Shown piece after piece: positions 1-10,845 of a stretch of DNA of 64,000 nucleotides (the first letter of the stretch is position 1; each line of letters opens with the position of its first letter). This DNA comes from Cryptomeria japonica (taxonomy: Eukaryota; Streptophyta; Pinopsida; Cupressales; Cupressaceae). The position numbers and the translations under genes were made by a program. Location of the stretch: positions 462,484,072 through 462,548,071 of the forward strand of contig NC_081406.1 in NCBI RefSeq assembly GCF_030272615.1, given 5' to 3'. A model generated the notes under the pieces. The model did not search any database and was not told the DNA's origin. It saw only the letters and a list, made by a program, of their open reading frames with translations.

Positions 1-35
1 ATCTATGGAGTGTTTGTTTTGCAGCTACAACTACC

Positions 36-479
36 CTACTTCACACGCACGATAGTATCTGTTACCATATTTGCTTGTTCAGATGTTTTTAGTTCTATAT
101 TGCTAGATGATTTTGTGTTAGTTTCTTGTAGAAGTTGCCTCATATCTTCACCATCTGATTCCATACTAGGATATGTTGGTGCTCTCCTACTTCTTTGAGA
201 TGAAGAGGGAAATACTCGTATTGATAATAAATTATGAGGTATGTATTTTGAGGGTAGCCTAGGCTTGTTCAGTATATCTAGTGTACGTTGCATTGCCTCT
301 GTTATCTTTGGTACATGTTTATATCCCAAACCTTGATTATTTGGGTTTTCATGTGGTAAAATAGGTTCTAATCTATCTTGCTTCTTTAATCCCAATCCTG
401 TGGTACCATCGTGCCCAAGTTTTTGTAGCATCTTGAAAATATTGCCATATTGGTGTAGAGGTAACCTGGGTATTGTCAT
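36..479 (-). pseudogene. Ty3/gypsy polyprotein fragment, G-patch-like region
   Basis: Part of the minus-strand gypsy element that fills the left end. The 147-residue open stretch has the pattern L-G-x-D-G-T-T-G-L-G-L followed by GLGY about 30 residues later, which resembles a G-patch (glycine-rich RNA-binding) motif. In the element's direction it lies downstream of the aspartic protease, where several plant gypsy lineages carry such a segment before reverse transcriptase. RT and integrase would lie off the left edge. The reading frame is not continuous with the protease stretch, so the copy is decayed. The G-patch assignment is from motif reading only. Confidence 0.6.
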
Positions 480-947
480 GTCATCTTCCTCTCTATAAAT
501 CCACTAATTAAAATCTCCCTTTAGAGATTCTTCTTGTAAGTCTCCCCCTCTAATGAAAGAGTATGAATCTGAGTACTTCACTATCTCTTTTCCTTTATCT
601 TGCTTCATCACTATGTTCTGAGGCTTCCCAAAAGACCTAGGCAAAAGGGATGATTGTCTGCCATTCAAGGTACTTGAAATGGAATATTACCCACAACCAA
701 CTTCCTTAATTTGTAAAGAAGATGTGGTAGGTGTATTTTTTTCTATTTTTGTGACTTTCAACGATTCTATTTGTAAGTGAAGTGGAGATGTTTGATTGTT
801 TGGTACTTGATTGTCTATGCTCGCCCTTAAATAATTGCAGTGCTGAAAAGGGTTTGGGTCACCATGAATGATGATCTCAATGCCATTGTATGGGAACTTC
901 ACACATTGGTAAAAAGTTGAAGGTACTTCCTGCATGGCATGTATCCA
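480..947 (-). pseudogene. Ty3/gypsy protease to G-patch linker, decayed
   Basis: The open stretch at 935-687 begins MQEVPSTFYQCVKFPYNG and contains IHGDPNPFQ. This is the segment that usually follows the retropepsin in this type of plant gypsy polyprotein. From 686 to 480 I see no open frame of use. It connects the protease at 1244-948 with the G-patch-like region at 479-36, and small frame changes separate all three pieces. Confidence 0.55.
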
Positions 948-1244
948 TTAACGACCTAATAGTATATTATACCCCAATTCTTTGTTTAGGAATTGAAAGG
1001 TGATGTCTATTGTGACTAGTCCTATTTGTATTGGCAAAGTCACTACACCCTTAGAAGGGTGTTCCTCATCATCATAAGCTTTAATATTGATTCTCTTAGT
1101 AGAATCAATATAATGTTCAGAATATCCTAAAGCTTTAATCAAATGCAATGCGTGTATGTTAAGGCCAGCTCCACCATCTATAAGTACTCTTTGAACTTTC
1201 TTTTGGTCAATCAAAGCTTTCAAGTGTAAGGGATCATTATGCAT
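948..1244 (-). pseudogene. Ty3/gypsy aspartic protease (retropepsin) fragment
   Basis: The stretch VLIDGGAGLNIHAL corresponds to the retropepsin active-site loop; plant gypsy proteases show D-[ST/G]-G-[AS] there. YNILLGR near the end matches the conserved flap/helix region (xNxLLGRPW) of plant gypsy proteases. A stop codon separates it from the upstream gag-pro linker (1571-1248), where intact relatives read through. The protease would cleave the gag-pol polyprotein in virus-like particles. This copy is broken on both sides and cannot give an active polyprotein. Confidence 0.75.
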
Positions 1245-1247
1245 GGG

Positions 1248-1571
1248 TCAATATGTAGGTACATCCTGCTCAGTGAATGCGACCTTTGAAGTTGCCAAGT
1301 TTCCAACCATGGAATGGAATGTGTTCTTGTTAATATCTCTGGAAACAACTGAATCTTTTAATGCTTTGTCAAGGACTGCCTTATGAGCTGGCGAGATGTG
1401 CAGTAACTCAAATAATAAAATTTGAGCTAGATTTTGCTTCAACTGATCCACCATATTGTAAATGCTATTTGTTGAAGGGGGATTTGAAGTTACCCCTTGC
1501 AATGTGACCTTTGATCTTCTAGTGGTGACAACACAGTCTTTGCTTGTGAGATTTATTGTGATTGTAGCCAC
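1248..1571 (-). pseudogene. Ty3/gypsy gag-protease linker fragment
   Basis: The 107-residue open stretch contains YNMVDQLKQNLAQILLFELL and SPAHKAVLDKAL. This pattern (Y-N-[IV]-V-D-Q-L-K ... I-S-x-[LW]-E-L-L ... S-x-x-H-[KR]) precedes the protease in many plant gypsy polyproteins. It lies directly upstream, in the element's direction, of the protease fragment, separated by one stop codon. Confidence 0.65.
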
Positions 1572-1850
1572 TATGTCATATACTGCACTAAGTGCATTTA
1601 TGGCATAATAAAATGCAACATTAGTATAATTGGCATTATTGTTTTGTGCATTGGAACTAGAAGCCTTTCCTTTGATCTTTGAAGATGGTATGATCTATGT
1701 TTGCTGTCTTACTAGAATCCACAGTAATGTCTCCTTGATCAATGAGATCTTGTATGAGGTTCTTTAGTTTGTAGCAACTTGTTGTATTATGACCTTTATT
1801 GTGGTGGTATTCACAAAAATCATTGTCATTCCACCAAGCGGGCTTAAATG
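1572..1850 (-). pseudogene. Ty3/gypsy gag C-terminus, zinc-finger-like
   Basis: Read on the minus strand, about 1840-1730 encodes FCEYHHNKGHNTTSCYKLK followed by LIQDLIDQG. This is the degenerate C-x-[YF]-H-x-x-x-G-H-x-T-x-x-C zinc-finger-like motif found near the gag C-terminus of plant gypsy elements. It is the direct continuation of the gag piece ending at 9130; the copia element at 1851-9124 separates the two halves. The last five bases, 1846-1850, are AAATG, the left copy of the copia target-site duplication. Confidence 0.7.
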
Positions 1851-3282
1851 CGTTGGCATATGATGAACCGACATGTTGATATGATGATAATGTATGTTGT
1901 CATTAATGTCAATAAGTGTAAGTGAACCGGTATACAGATTGGAAGAAGTTGGCGAACCAGTATGAAGAAATGCAGTGAACTGGTGTCGGGGTTTCACTGA
2001 GTGTGACTATTGGTTGGTAGCCTCAGTTATAGGGTTTCCGATTTGGAAATCTCACTTGTGCGATGCAACCAATGACATTGTGTGTTAAGTTACCTAAGAG
2101 ATGAAGATGAGATTGTGATGCCACGTTAGCTTTGTGCATGTGAAGGATTTCCTTGAGGATCTTGCATGAGAAGATCGACTGCATTCAATGTCTACCTCGG
2201 GAATGAACATTCTTCTTAGCGGTATGAGAAGAAAGTGTGATGAGTTACTGATTTCTATGTGCGGTGAAGATTAGACGATGCATATTGTCTTGTGATATGT
2301 TTGAAATTGTATTGCTCTATGCAAAGTGTTTGGACAGTTAGGATTGGACCGCTTGTATTGTAAACCTAAAATGCTTAGGGTTTAGGGTTTATGCTACCGA
2401 CCTAATTGTTGTCTATAAGGTTGATGATGTTTGTTATTGTAAGTTGTTGGCAAATGTTGTGTGTGTATCCAAGCAATGAGATACTTGCTAGACCAGTAAG
2501 AGAAAACTGCAGAGTGTGATTGCAAAAGTAGAGGAACTGAAAAGGATCTACCTTACAATATAATGTTTTTATCATATCAAAGCTTTACCTATTGTCTTCT
2601 AACCATTTCAACAAAAGGAAAATCCCTTTGCTGGGTAGCTTTAATAGGCTTACTGTAAATCCTCTAACTAGGTGACTCAAGATTCATTGAGTTCTTCAAA
2701 TCCTCTAGCAAGGTAACTTTTAACAGGGTTTCAACCTTTAATAGGGTATATAGCCATCCCTTAACTGGGTGATCATTAATAGGATCGGTTCCTAGCAGAA
2801 CTTTACTATAAAGTTTATAACTGGATTAGGCTCCTAACAGAGCGAGCTTCAAAAGAGTTCAAAAACAAGCTTGTGGGTATTCATCCCCACCATGGTTTTT
2901 CCCATTTGGGTTTCCATGTGAAAAATTTGTGTGTCATGTGTTGTGCATTTTTCATGTGATGAATAAGTGTTGTTTGTTTAAGTGATTATGCATGCAGAGC
3001 TAATGGTTATGGTATTGGTGGCACACCACATGCTTATGTTTATGGGTAAAGTAGTTATCAAGTATTAAATGTATTTGAAGTGTTCAGACTTACCGGTCTA
3101 TGTTGTCTGAAGTCTTACTGTGTTTAACCGGTATTGCCATGGTTAGGTTCAGTAATGAAGACAACCGGTTAGTGTTGTTTTAGCTTGAAAAGATTGTTAG
3201 AAAGTATTTGACTATACTGATTCACCCCCCCCCCCCCCTCTCAGTACCTGTTAGGGAATCTATTGTTCATCATTATAAATCA
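1851..3282 (+). repeat. 5' LTR of copia element
   Basis: It aligns over its whole length with 7716-9124. It contains a telomere-like double TTTAGGG at about 2375-2391, a run of 14 C at 3225-3238 followed by TCTCAGTA, and several ACCGG sites. The right end is set by the CA dinucleotide at 3281-3282 that aligns with the CA before the right target duplication, and by the primer site two bases further on. Confidence 0.88.
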
Positions 3283-3284
3283 AT

Positions 3285-3296
3285 TAGTATTAGAGC
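3285..3296 (+). other. Copia primer binding site (tRNA-iMet type, mutated)
   Basis: TAGTATTAGAGC stands two bases after the 5' LTR. It differs by two transitions from TGGTATCAGAGC, the usual plant copia primer site complementary to the 3' end of initiator methionine tRNA. Both changes (G to A, C to T) fit deamination of methylated cytosines. Confidence 0.85.
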
Positions 3297-3353
3297 AACT
3301 CTAGGTCCTTGGTGATATAAGCTTAACCACTTGAGGTAAAAGATCCTGCCTTA

Positions 3354-4692
3354 ATGATGAAGAGGGAAGGTCCTAAGTTTAATAGAGATAACTTCAAAAT
3401 ATGGAAGGACATAATGAAGATATATATCAAGAGTTTGGGTGCTAAACACTAGAGCTATGTTGAAAATGTCTATGTAATTCCCACTGGCACTTTAACTGAT
3501 GATAAAAAAAAGAGAGATTCAAGAAAATGGGAAAGTCATGGAAGCCCTTATTAGCATTTTGTCTAATATTGAGTTCATTGATGTACAAGATAAGGACATT
3601 CCTAAGGATGTATGGGACACATTGGAAACTATTTATGGTGGTGATGAGAATGTTAGACAATCTAAGGAAAAGAGCCTTAGAGGAAAATTTGAAGACATGA
3701 GGATGGTTGAAGGTGTGACCATTCAACAATATGGCATAAGAATCAAGATTGTTGTTGGAAATATCAAGAAAACTGGTGGAACAATTGATCATGCCACCGT
3801 TGTCAGTAAAGTCTTGAGATCATTGTTACCGGTCCATGCAATTAGAGTTGCTGCTATTCAGGAACTAAGGTCTATTGACAAACCCAGGGTATCCTTAGAC
3901 TCTATCATTGCAAAGTTAACTGCATATGAGTTGAATAGCTATGATGGAAGTGTTCAAAAGACTGAGTCATCTTTTAGAGAATCTGTTGCACCAACCGGAA
4001 AAGGAAAAGAAGCAAGTACCAGTTATGAATCCATGCAAAGAAGAGGTATGGATGATGAAGAAATTTTGATGGAGTTTGAAGCTCTTCTTGCCAAGAGACT
4101 TCCGAAAGGTACTGGAAAATACAGAGGTAAGCTTCCTTTAAAATGTTTTTCCTGCAATAAGATAGGACATATAGCTATTAACTATCCTAACAATCAGAAT
4201 AAGGATAAACTAGAGAGGTTTAGAAAGTATAAAGGAGGAAATAGAAGAAACTATCTTGTTGCAGTGGATGAAGGTATTACTAATGAAGAATCTGAGGATG
4301 AAGAAAATGAAGATAGGATATTTGTAGCTGTAAAGGAAGAAGTGTCTGACAAGAAAGAACTTGTCTCTTGCATTGACAACTCTAATGAGTGGATAATTGA
4401 TAGTGGTTGTTCTCACCACATGACTGGTGATAGGAGAAAGTTTTTGTCTCTAGAAGAATATGATGGAGGTGTTGTCAGATTTGGCAATGATGCACCATGT
4501 TTGGTGAAAGGTAAAGGATCCATCTCACTGAATGGGAAAAGTAGTGTAGATGATGTCTACTGGGTAGAAGGTCTTAAGCATAACCTATTGAGTGTTGCTC
4601 AGCTAAATGATAAAGGACTCATTCTGGAGTTCAAAGGTGGAGTCTATAGTATAAATGGTAAAAGTGGTGAAGTTATTGCCATCGGTAAGTAG
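3354..4692 (+). pseudogene. Copia gag, zinc knuckle and protease, decayed
   Basis: The frame opens at ATG 3354, directly after the leader, with the typical copia gag start (KFNRDNFKIWKDIMK). A TAG at 3450-3452 breaks it. A length change in the A8 run near 3503-3510 shifts the frame, and reading continues from 3499 in the frame used by the rest of the polyprotein. A zinc knuckle is at 4144-4185 as C-x2-C-x4-H-x4-Y, so the last Cys is lost. The protease active site DSGCSHHM starts at 4399. The frame is then stopped by TAG at 4690-4692. Gag would form the particle, and the protease would mature it. This copy is non-functional. Confidence 0.9.
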
Positions 4693-5826
4693 ACCAAAGG
4701 TAACCTATTTCAGTTGAATGCCAAGATAAGTCGGTGCCTGATGGCGAAGTTTGATGATAGTTGGATATGGCATAGGAGACTATGTCATATGAACTTTGAT
4801 AATATTGTAAAGGCTAGTAAGATCAAGGCAGTAAGAGGATTGCCTTTGCCGAACAAACTAGATAATTCTTTGTGCAGAGAATGTCAACTTGGGAAGATGT
4901 CTTCCTCAAATTTCAAAGGTAAGTCTTTTTCAGCAGAAAACTTACTTGATCTTGTGCATACTGATTTGTGTGGTTCTATGAAAACTAGAAATATTTAGGG
5001 AGATAGGTATTTCATGATTCTTACTGATGACTGCTCAAGAATGATGTGGGTCACATTCTTGAAAGACAAGTTTGAGGCATTTGGAAAGTTAAAAGACTTT
5101 AGAGCATTAGTAGAGAAGGAAAGTGGTCAAAAGATAAAATGCCTAAGAACTGATCAAGGAGGTGAATTCACTTCTGATGAATTCAACAAGTACTGTGAAG
5201 ATAGCGATATCAAGAGGCAGTTGTTTGCCCCAAGGACACCACAACAAAATGGCATAGCAGAAAGGAATAATAGGACTATAATTGAAGTGGCTAGAACAGT
5301 GTTGATCCAAGGAAAGGTTGCTCACACTTTTTGGAGAGAAGAGGTGAGCACTGTAGTCTATACTATGAACCGGGTACTCATCAAGAAAGGTAGAGTTAAA
5401 ATCCCTTATGAGTATTGGACTGGGAAAAATCCCACTGTGACTTATTTTAAAGTGTTTGGTAGTAAATATTATATCAAGAGAGGTGAGCATCTGAGAAAAT
5501 TTTATGCTAAAAGTGATGAAGGAATATTTATGGGATATTCCACTAAGAGAAAAGCTCTCAAGTGCTACAACAATAGAATACAGAAAATTGTTGAGAGTAT
5601 CAATGTCAGGGTTGATGAATCCCCTGAAAAACCTAAGGAAACCTGTAGGGAAGAAGTGGAAGATGAACTGCGTATAGCCTTCTAGGAACCGGTTAAGAAA
5701 GAAACAAGTAAAGATCTCGGTGTTCCTGTACCGATAGAAGTTGCAATAGGAGAAGAAGAAGAGGTAAGTGAAGAAGAAGAAGAAAAACTAGCAACACAAG
5801 CTAGAGTCATTCCTAGGTATGTAAAA
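4693..5826 (+). pseudogene. Copia GAG-preintegrase and integrase domains, decayed
   Basis: WHRRLCHMNFDNIVK and the later CRECQLGK give the H-H-C-C zinc-binding pre-integrase motif. The catalytic core follows with conserved TDD, RTDQGGEFTS and NGIAERNNR, containing the D, D and E of the DDE triad in the right order. Stops are at 4996-4998 (TAG) and 5683-5685 (TAG), both in the one frame that continues from gag. The glutamate-rich linker at about 5690-5800 joins integrase to RT. No frameshift is seen in this section. Confidence 0.9.
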
Positions 5827-6873
5827 TTGCATCATGGTCTGAAGCAAATCATAGGAGATAAAGATGTAGGGATACTCACAAGAAGAAAGGTGAAAGAAAA
5901 CTCTTGCATGATTTCTGAATTAGAGCCCAAGACTTCCAGAGAAGAACTTACATATGAAGACTGGATTAAAGCAATGGAAGAGGAGCTAGACCAAATAGAA
6001 AAGAATGCAACATGGTCCTTGGTACCCAGACCAGAACACAAGAATGTCATAGGTACCAAATGGGTCTTCAGGAATAAGCTAAATGAAGAAGGCACAATTG
6101 TGAGGAACAAGGCAAGACTTGTATGCAAAGAATATGCTCAAGAAGAGGGAGAAGACTATGGAGAAACCTTTTCTCCTATGGCTAGACTGGAAGGTGTCTG
6201 AATGCTACTTGCATTTGCAGCATTTAAGGGATTTAAGGTTTATCAGATGGATGTGAAGTTTATGTTTTTCAATGGAATCCTAGAAGAGGAAGTATATATT
6301 GAGCAACCGGAAGGGTTTGTCTTATCAGAAGATAGTAACATGGTGTGTAGATTACACAAAGCCATGTATACATTAAAACAAGCACCTAGGGCATGGTATG
6401 AACGGTTACACTCTCATCTTGTGAAGATTGGATTTCAAAGAACAAGTCAAGATAGCAACATCTATCTAAAATATGAAGGTGATCAGATTATGATTTGTGA
6501 AGTATTTGTAGATGACATAATCTTTAGAGGAGATGATAAAATGAGTCATGCTTTTGCAGATGGAATGAAGAAAGAGTTTGAGATGTCTCTGATTGGAGAG
6601 ATAAAGTTCTTCATTGGTTTATAGATTCAGCAAATGAAAGAGGGTATCTTTATTACCCAGTCCAAGTATGTCAAAGAGGTATTGAAGACCTTTGGCATGG
6701 AGGAGAGAAAACCGGTTGGTACACCGATGGTGACCGGCTGTAAACTGACTAAGGAAGATGATTCAGTGTTGGTGAATGAGAAGGAGTCCCAATCAATGAT
6801 TGGTAGGTTGCACTATGTGGTGCACAATAGACCAAATATTGCTCATGCAGTGGGCATAGTAGCTCATTTTTAA
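5827..6873 (+). pseudogene. Copia reverse transcriptase, decayed
   Basis: The order of motifs is that of Ty1/copia RT: WSLVPRPEHKNVIGTKWVF, then KARLVCKEYAQEEGEDY, the first catalytic aspartate region VYQMDVKFMFFNG (a substituted form of the usual DVK-A/T-A-FL-NG), and the active site FVDDIIF at 6505-6525. Stops are TGA at 6199-6201, TAG at 6622-6624 and TAA at 6871-6873. All lie in one frame. The enzyme would copy the element's RNA to DNA. Confidence 0.92.
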
Positions 6874-7458
6874 AAAAGTCCAAGAGAATCCCACTTGGTA
6901 GTTGTCAAGTGGATTCTTACATATCTGAAAGGAACAATTGACTATGGATTGTGGTATCCATATAATGGCAACTTTAACCTCAAAGTATATACCGATGCCG
7001 ATTGGGCAGGTAATGTAGATGACCGAAAGAGAACAACTGGTGGAGCATTCTTTCTTGGTGGAAGACTAGTCTCATGCACGAGTAAGAAGTAGAGTTGTAT
7101 TTCTTAGTCTACAGCTGAAGCATAATATGTGGTAGCATTTATGAACTGCACTCAGGCAATCTGGATGAAACATGTATTGGAAGGTTTCAAAGTACCTATA
7201 TCTGAACCAGTGAATATATTCTGTGACAACACAAGTGCAATAAATATTTCCAAGAATCTAGTATTGCATGCTAGAAATAAGCACATTGAGCTTAAGTATC
7301 ACTTCTTGAGAGAAAAGGTTCAGAATAAGGAGCTTGTACTAGAACATGTTTCTAGTAAGGAGCAACTAGCAGATATATTCACTAAGCCCTTACCGAAGAC
7401 TACATTTACCTATTTGAGAGGTGAATTAGGGGTTCTTCCCCTTCATGAAGTCAACTAA
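6874..7458 (+). pseudogene. Copia RNase H domain, decayed, end of polyprotein
   Basis: TDADWAG at 6991-7011 is the first catalytic region. A second Asp is in FCDNTSAI near 7218-7241, and the terminal HIELKYHFLRE...LADIFTKPL block is the conserved copia C-terminus. Stops at 7090-7092 (TAG), 7105-7107 (TAG) and 7123-7125 (TAA) break the middle of the domain. The natural stop is TAA at 7456-7458. Confidence 0.92.
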
Positions 7459-7700
7459 AGTTGTGTCATCCACATCAGTCAGGTACTACAGTGTCAAATC
7501 TTTCAAGACTGATGTGTTGAAGGATGCTACTCCATAGGGGGAGTAGCATAGTGAAGAATGGAAGCTTGTGCCTCCACTTTGGCATTGTTGTCAAAGGAGG
7601 AGAAGATATCTAATGTATGGGGAGAAGATATCTAATGATGCAGAATACACTAGTCTATGATGTCTATAGTTGCAATGCTACACTGAGTATTGCCATCAAT
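7459..7700 (+). other. Copia 3' untranslated internal region
   Basis: Non-coding segment between the polyprotein stop and the polypurine tract. It contains a first purine-rich stretch near 7537-7545 (ATAGGGGGAG), as is common in copia elements, and a near-direct repeat of GGGAGAAGATATCTAATG-type sequence at about 7600-7640. Confidence 0.6.
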
Positions 7701-7715
7701 GCCAAAGGGGGAGAT
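7701..7715 (+). other. Copia polypurine tract
   Basis: GCCAAAGGGGGAGAT directly before the 3' LTR is the usual plus-strand primer site of plant copia elements. Confidence 0.88.
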
Positions 7716-9124
7716 TATTGGCATATGATGAATCAACATATTGATATGATGATAATGTATGTATGTCATTGATGTAAATAAGTGTAAGTGAATCGGTATG
7801 CAGATTGGAAGAAGTTGGTGAACTGGTATGAAGAAATGTAGTGAACTGGTGTCGGGGTTTCACTGAGTATGACTACCAGTTGGTAATCTTAGTTCTAGGG
7901 TTTTCAGTTTGGCAATCTCGCTTGTGCGATGCAACTGATGACATTTTGTGTTAAGTTAGCTAAGAGATGAAGATGAGAATGTGATGCCACATCAGCTTTG
8001 TGCACGTGAAGGATTTCCTTGAGGATCTTGCATGAGAAGAGTGACTGCATTAAATGTCTACCTCGGGAATGAACACTCTTCTTAGTGGTATGAGAAAAAA
8101 GTGTGATAATGTACTGATTTCTATGTGCGGTGAAGAATGGACAATGCAAGTTGTCTTGTGATCTATTTGAAATTGTATTCCTCTATGCAAAGTGTTTGGA
8201 TGGTCAGGATTGGACCACTTGTATTGTAAACCTAAAATGCTTAGGGTTTAGGGTTTATGCTACCGACCTAATTGTTGTCTATAAGGTTGATGATGTTTGT
8301 TATTGTAAGTTGTTGGCTAATGTTGTGTGTGTATCTGAGTGATGAGATACTTGACAGACTAGTAAGAGAAAACTACAGAGTGTGATTGCAGAAGTATAGG
8401 AACTAAAAAGGATCTGCCTTAGCATATAGTGTTGTTATCATATCAAAGCTTTACCTATTGTCTTCTATCCATTTCAATAGAAGGAAAATCCCTTTGTTGG
8501 GTAGCTTTAACAGGCTTATTGCAAATCCTCTAACTAGGTGACTCAAGATTCATTAAGTTCTTCAAATCCTCTAGCAAGGTAACCTTTAACAAGGTATATA
8601 GCCATCCCTTAACCGGGTGATCTTTAACATGATTGGTTCCTAGCAGAACCTTATTGTAAAGTCTTTAACCGGACTAGGCTCCTAACAAAGCAAGCTTCAA
8701 AAGAGTTCAAAAACAAGCTTGTGGGTATTCATTCCCACCGTGTTTTTTCCCATTTGGGTTTCCACGTGAAAAATGTATGTGTCATGTGTTGTGCATTTTT
8801 CATGCGATGATTAAGTGTTCTTTGTTTAAGTGATTATGCAGGCAGAGCTAATGGTTATGGTATTGGTGACACACCACATGCATATGTTTATGGGGAAAGT
8901 AGCTATCAAGTATTAAATGTATTTGAAGTGTTCAGACTTACCAGTCTATGTTGTCTGAAGTCTTACTATGTTTAACCGGTATTTCCATGGTTAAGCTCAG
9001 TAATGAAGACAACCGGTTAGTGTTATTTTATCTTGAAAGGATTGTTAGAAAGTCTTTGACTGTACTAATTCACCCCCCCCTCTCAGTACCAGTAAGGGTA
9101 TCTGTTGTTCATCATTATTCATCA
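7716..9124 (+). repeat. 3' LTR of copia element
   Basis: It aligns with 1851-3282 throughout. It carries the same double TTTAGGG (about 8241-8257) and the TTCAC-polyC-TCTCAGTA block, with only 8 C at 9073-9080 against 14 in the 5' copy. It ends ATCA at 9124, directly before AAATG. Confidence 0.88.
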
Positions 9125-10845
9125 AAATGGACCTAGTTCATAAGGTCTGACTTTTGGTAAAGTTATGGAATTACTTTGTATCAATTTTTTGAGTGTTAAT
9201 TCAATAGGTTCACCAAGGGGTGTAAATCTTCTTCTAGGTGCACATGCCCTTGGTGGTCTTGGATTGCTTAATTGTAGTGCATTGGTGTTGTTTATCTGAG
9301 TTAGATTCTTACTAGCAAGATCAACTGGTCCTTGTAGAGATACTATTGGTTGAGCTCTATTTACAACACATGCATCAACAACTCCATCATTTGTGACATT
9401 CTTGTTCCTAGACCAAAATTTTGGTCTTTCATTGTTTGTACTTGTGTTTGGCCTATTATCTTTGTGGTGTTTCATTATCCCTTGCTCTAATATGCCTCTT
9501 TCACATTTGATGCCTTTTTTTGTGATGCCTTTAAAACTGTTTAGGCATTGCATTTGTAATGGATACTTAATTGGAGGTACACGATTTTCATTGAAAATGT
9601 CTACTTGCTTAGCTTCAGGGATATGACTAAGACATCTACGGTATAAACCTCTCCAGCTTTGTAAGAATGTAGTAAATGTTTCTCCTTTCTTTTTCTTTGT
9701 TGCACATAAATCTATCAAGGTAACTGGAATATCTATATTGAATGCAAATTTTGATATGAATAACTCAACCAGTTCACCCCACAAAGCAATATTAGGTGGG
9801 AGGTGTGAAAACCATTCTAATGTTGTCCCTCCAAGACTTTTGGAAAATAGCCTCATTAAGTATGTATCATCATGGGCTACCTCAATACATATCATGAAGA
9901 ATTCACTAACATGATCTCAAGGATCACCTTTCCCTCTATATTTGTCAAAACTTGGAGTTTCAAAATGCATGGGAAAAGGTGGCATGTATAACCTTTTGTC
10001 AAAAGGATATGGACAAAGGTCCTCCATTGTATAGCTCCTTTTATCATTGACTGTTTGCATACTGGTCATCTATTTTTGAAGATTCTCCATTTGTTGAGTT
10101 AGGATCTATGTTTGCATCAATGGTGTACTGACTTGATGAGTATTTCTCACAAAAGGAACAATATTGGAGTAACTTGAGCTTTCTGAAATGTAGATTGACC
10201 ATGCAGTTGTGTACCATAAGTCCCACTAGGTTGTGTAAAGTATGCAAATTGTGTATTGACATTCGACTAAGTTGATCTTGTTATCCCTTGATTCTCATTT
10301 TGGCCACTGTAGGTAGATCCACCTGAAACTGAAGGTTGGGTTATACTTGTTGAAGAAGGGTTTTCAGCTATTTTAGCTTGCATTGTTACACTAGGCATTG
10401 TTTGAGATTTAACATTTGTACTTGCCAATACAACTGTTGATGGTGTTGAAGTTGTAGTTGCTTGAGTATTTTGAGATACACCCTAGGTTGATGTTGCAAG
10501 TGTTTCTTGAGTCTGTGTAATAGTAGGTACTCAAGGAAAAAAATTAATGCAATGTCACACTTGGCGGCAATATAGCCGAAATGTTCACTCCTGGAGGTAA
10601 TTTGGCCCCATTTTGGACTAATCGTGCGAGATATTTGTCTCTATCATTATTGATGAGAGCAATGCAATATCTTGTTGGGCTACTTCCAATTCTTTTTTAG
10701 TTAGATTATGTTGTATTTCATCAATGGAGGGCATCATGTTTATGTTTGTTGATAAGTTTGCGGGTCTTCAACCCGGTCTTTGTTGATTTGTGGACAAGTT
10801 CATATTCCATGTTGGGCTAACCGAAGGGTCATTACTAGGTTCCAT
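9122..10845 (-). pseudogene. Ty3/gypsy gag, N-terminal and core part
   Basis: The start is the ATG at 10845-10843 on the minus strand (MEPSNDPSVSPTW). The first part is broken by stops. The core at 9895-9122 contains the Retrotrans_gag pattern LFSKSLGGTTLEWFSHLPP, then WGELVELFISKFAFN and GETFTTFLQSWRGL. It continues with the proline-arginine-rich segment ending VRPYELGP at the copia insertion point, and the rest of gag resumes at 1845. Gag would form the nucleocapsid. Interrupted by the copia element and by several stops. Confidence 0.85.

Larger units (their letters stand above)
1846..9129 (+). mobile_element. Complete Ty1/copia LTR retrotransposon with TSD, nested in gypsy gag
   Basis: The element proper is 1851-9124 (7274 bp), flanked by 5-bp AATG-type duplications AAATG at 1846-1850 and 9125-9129. 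It has a 5' LTR (1851-3282), a degenerate tRNA-iMet-type primer site (3285-3296), one long gag-pol frame (3354-7458), a polypurine tract (7701-7715) and a 3' LTR (7716-9124). Domain order gag, protease, integrase, RT, RNase H defines Ty1/copia. The LTRs start with mutated forms of the expected TGTTGG (CGTTGG and TATTGG) and end in ATCA. They differ by about 12% in the first 215 bases, mostly transitions, so this is an old, inactive copy. It interrupts the minus-strand gypsy gag. Confidence 0.93.

Noticed and set aside
1854-9118. First choice of copia borders at TGG 1854 and TTAT 9118
   Set aside because: The two LTR ends align further, to CGTTGG at 1851 and ATCA at 9124, and only these borders give the AAATG duplication and the two-base gap to the primer site.
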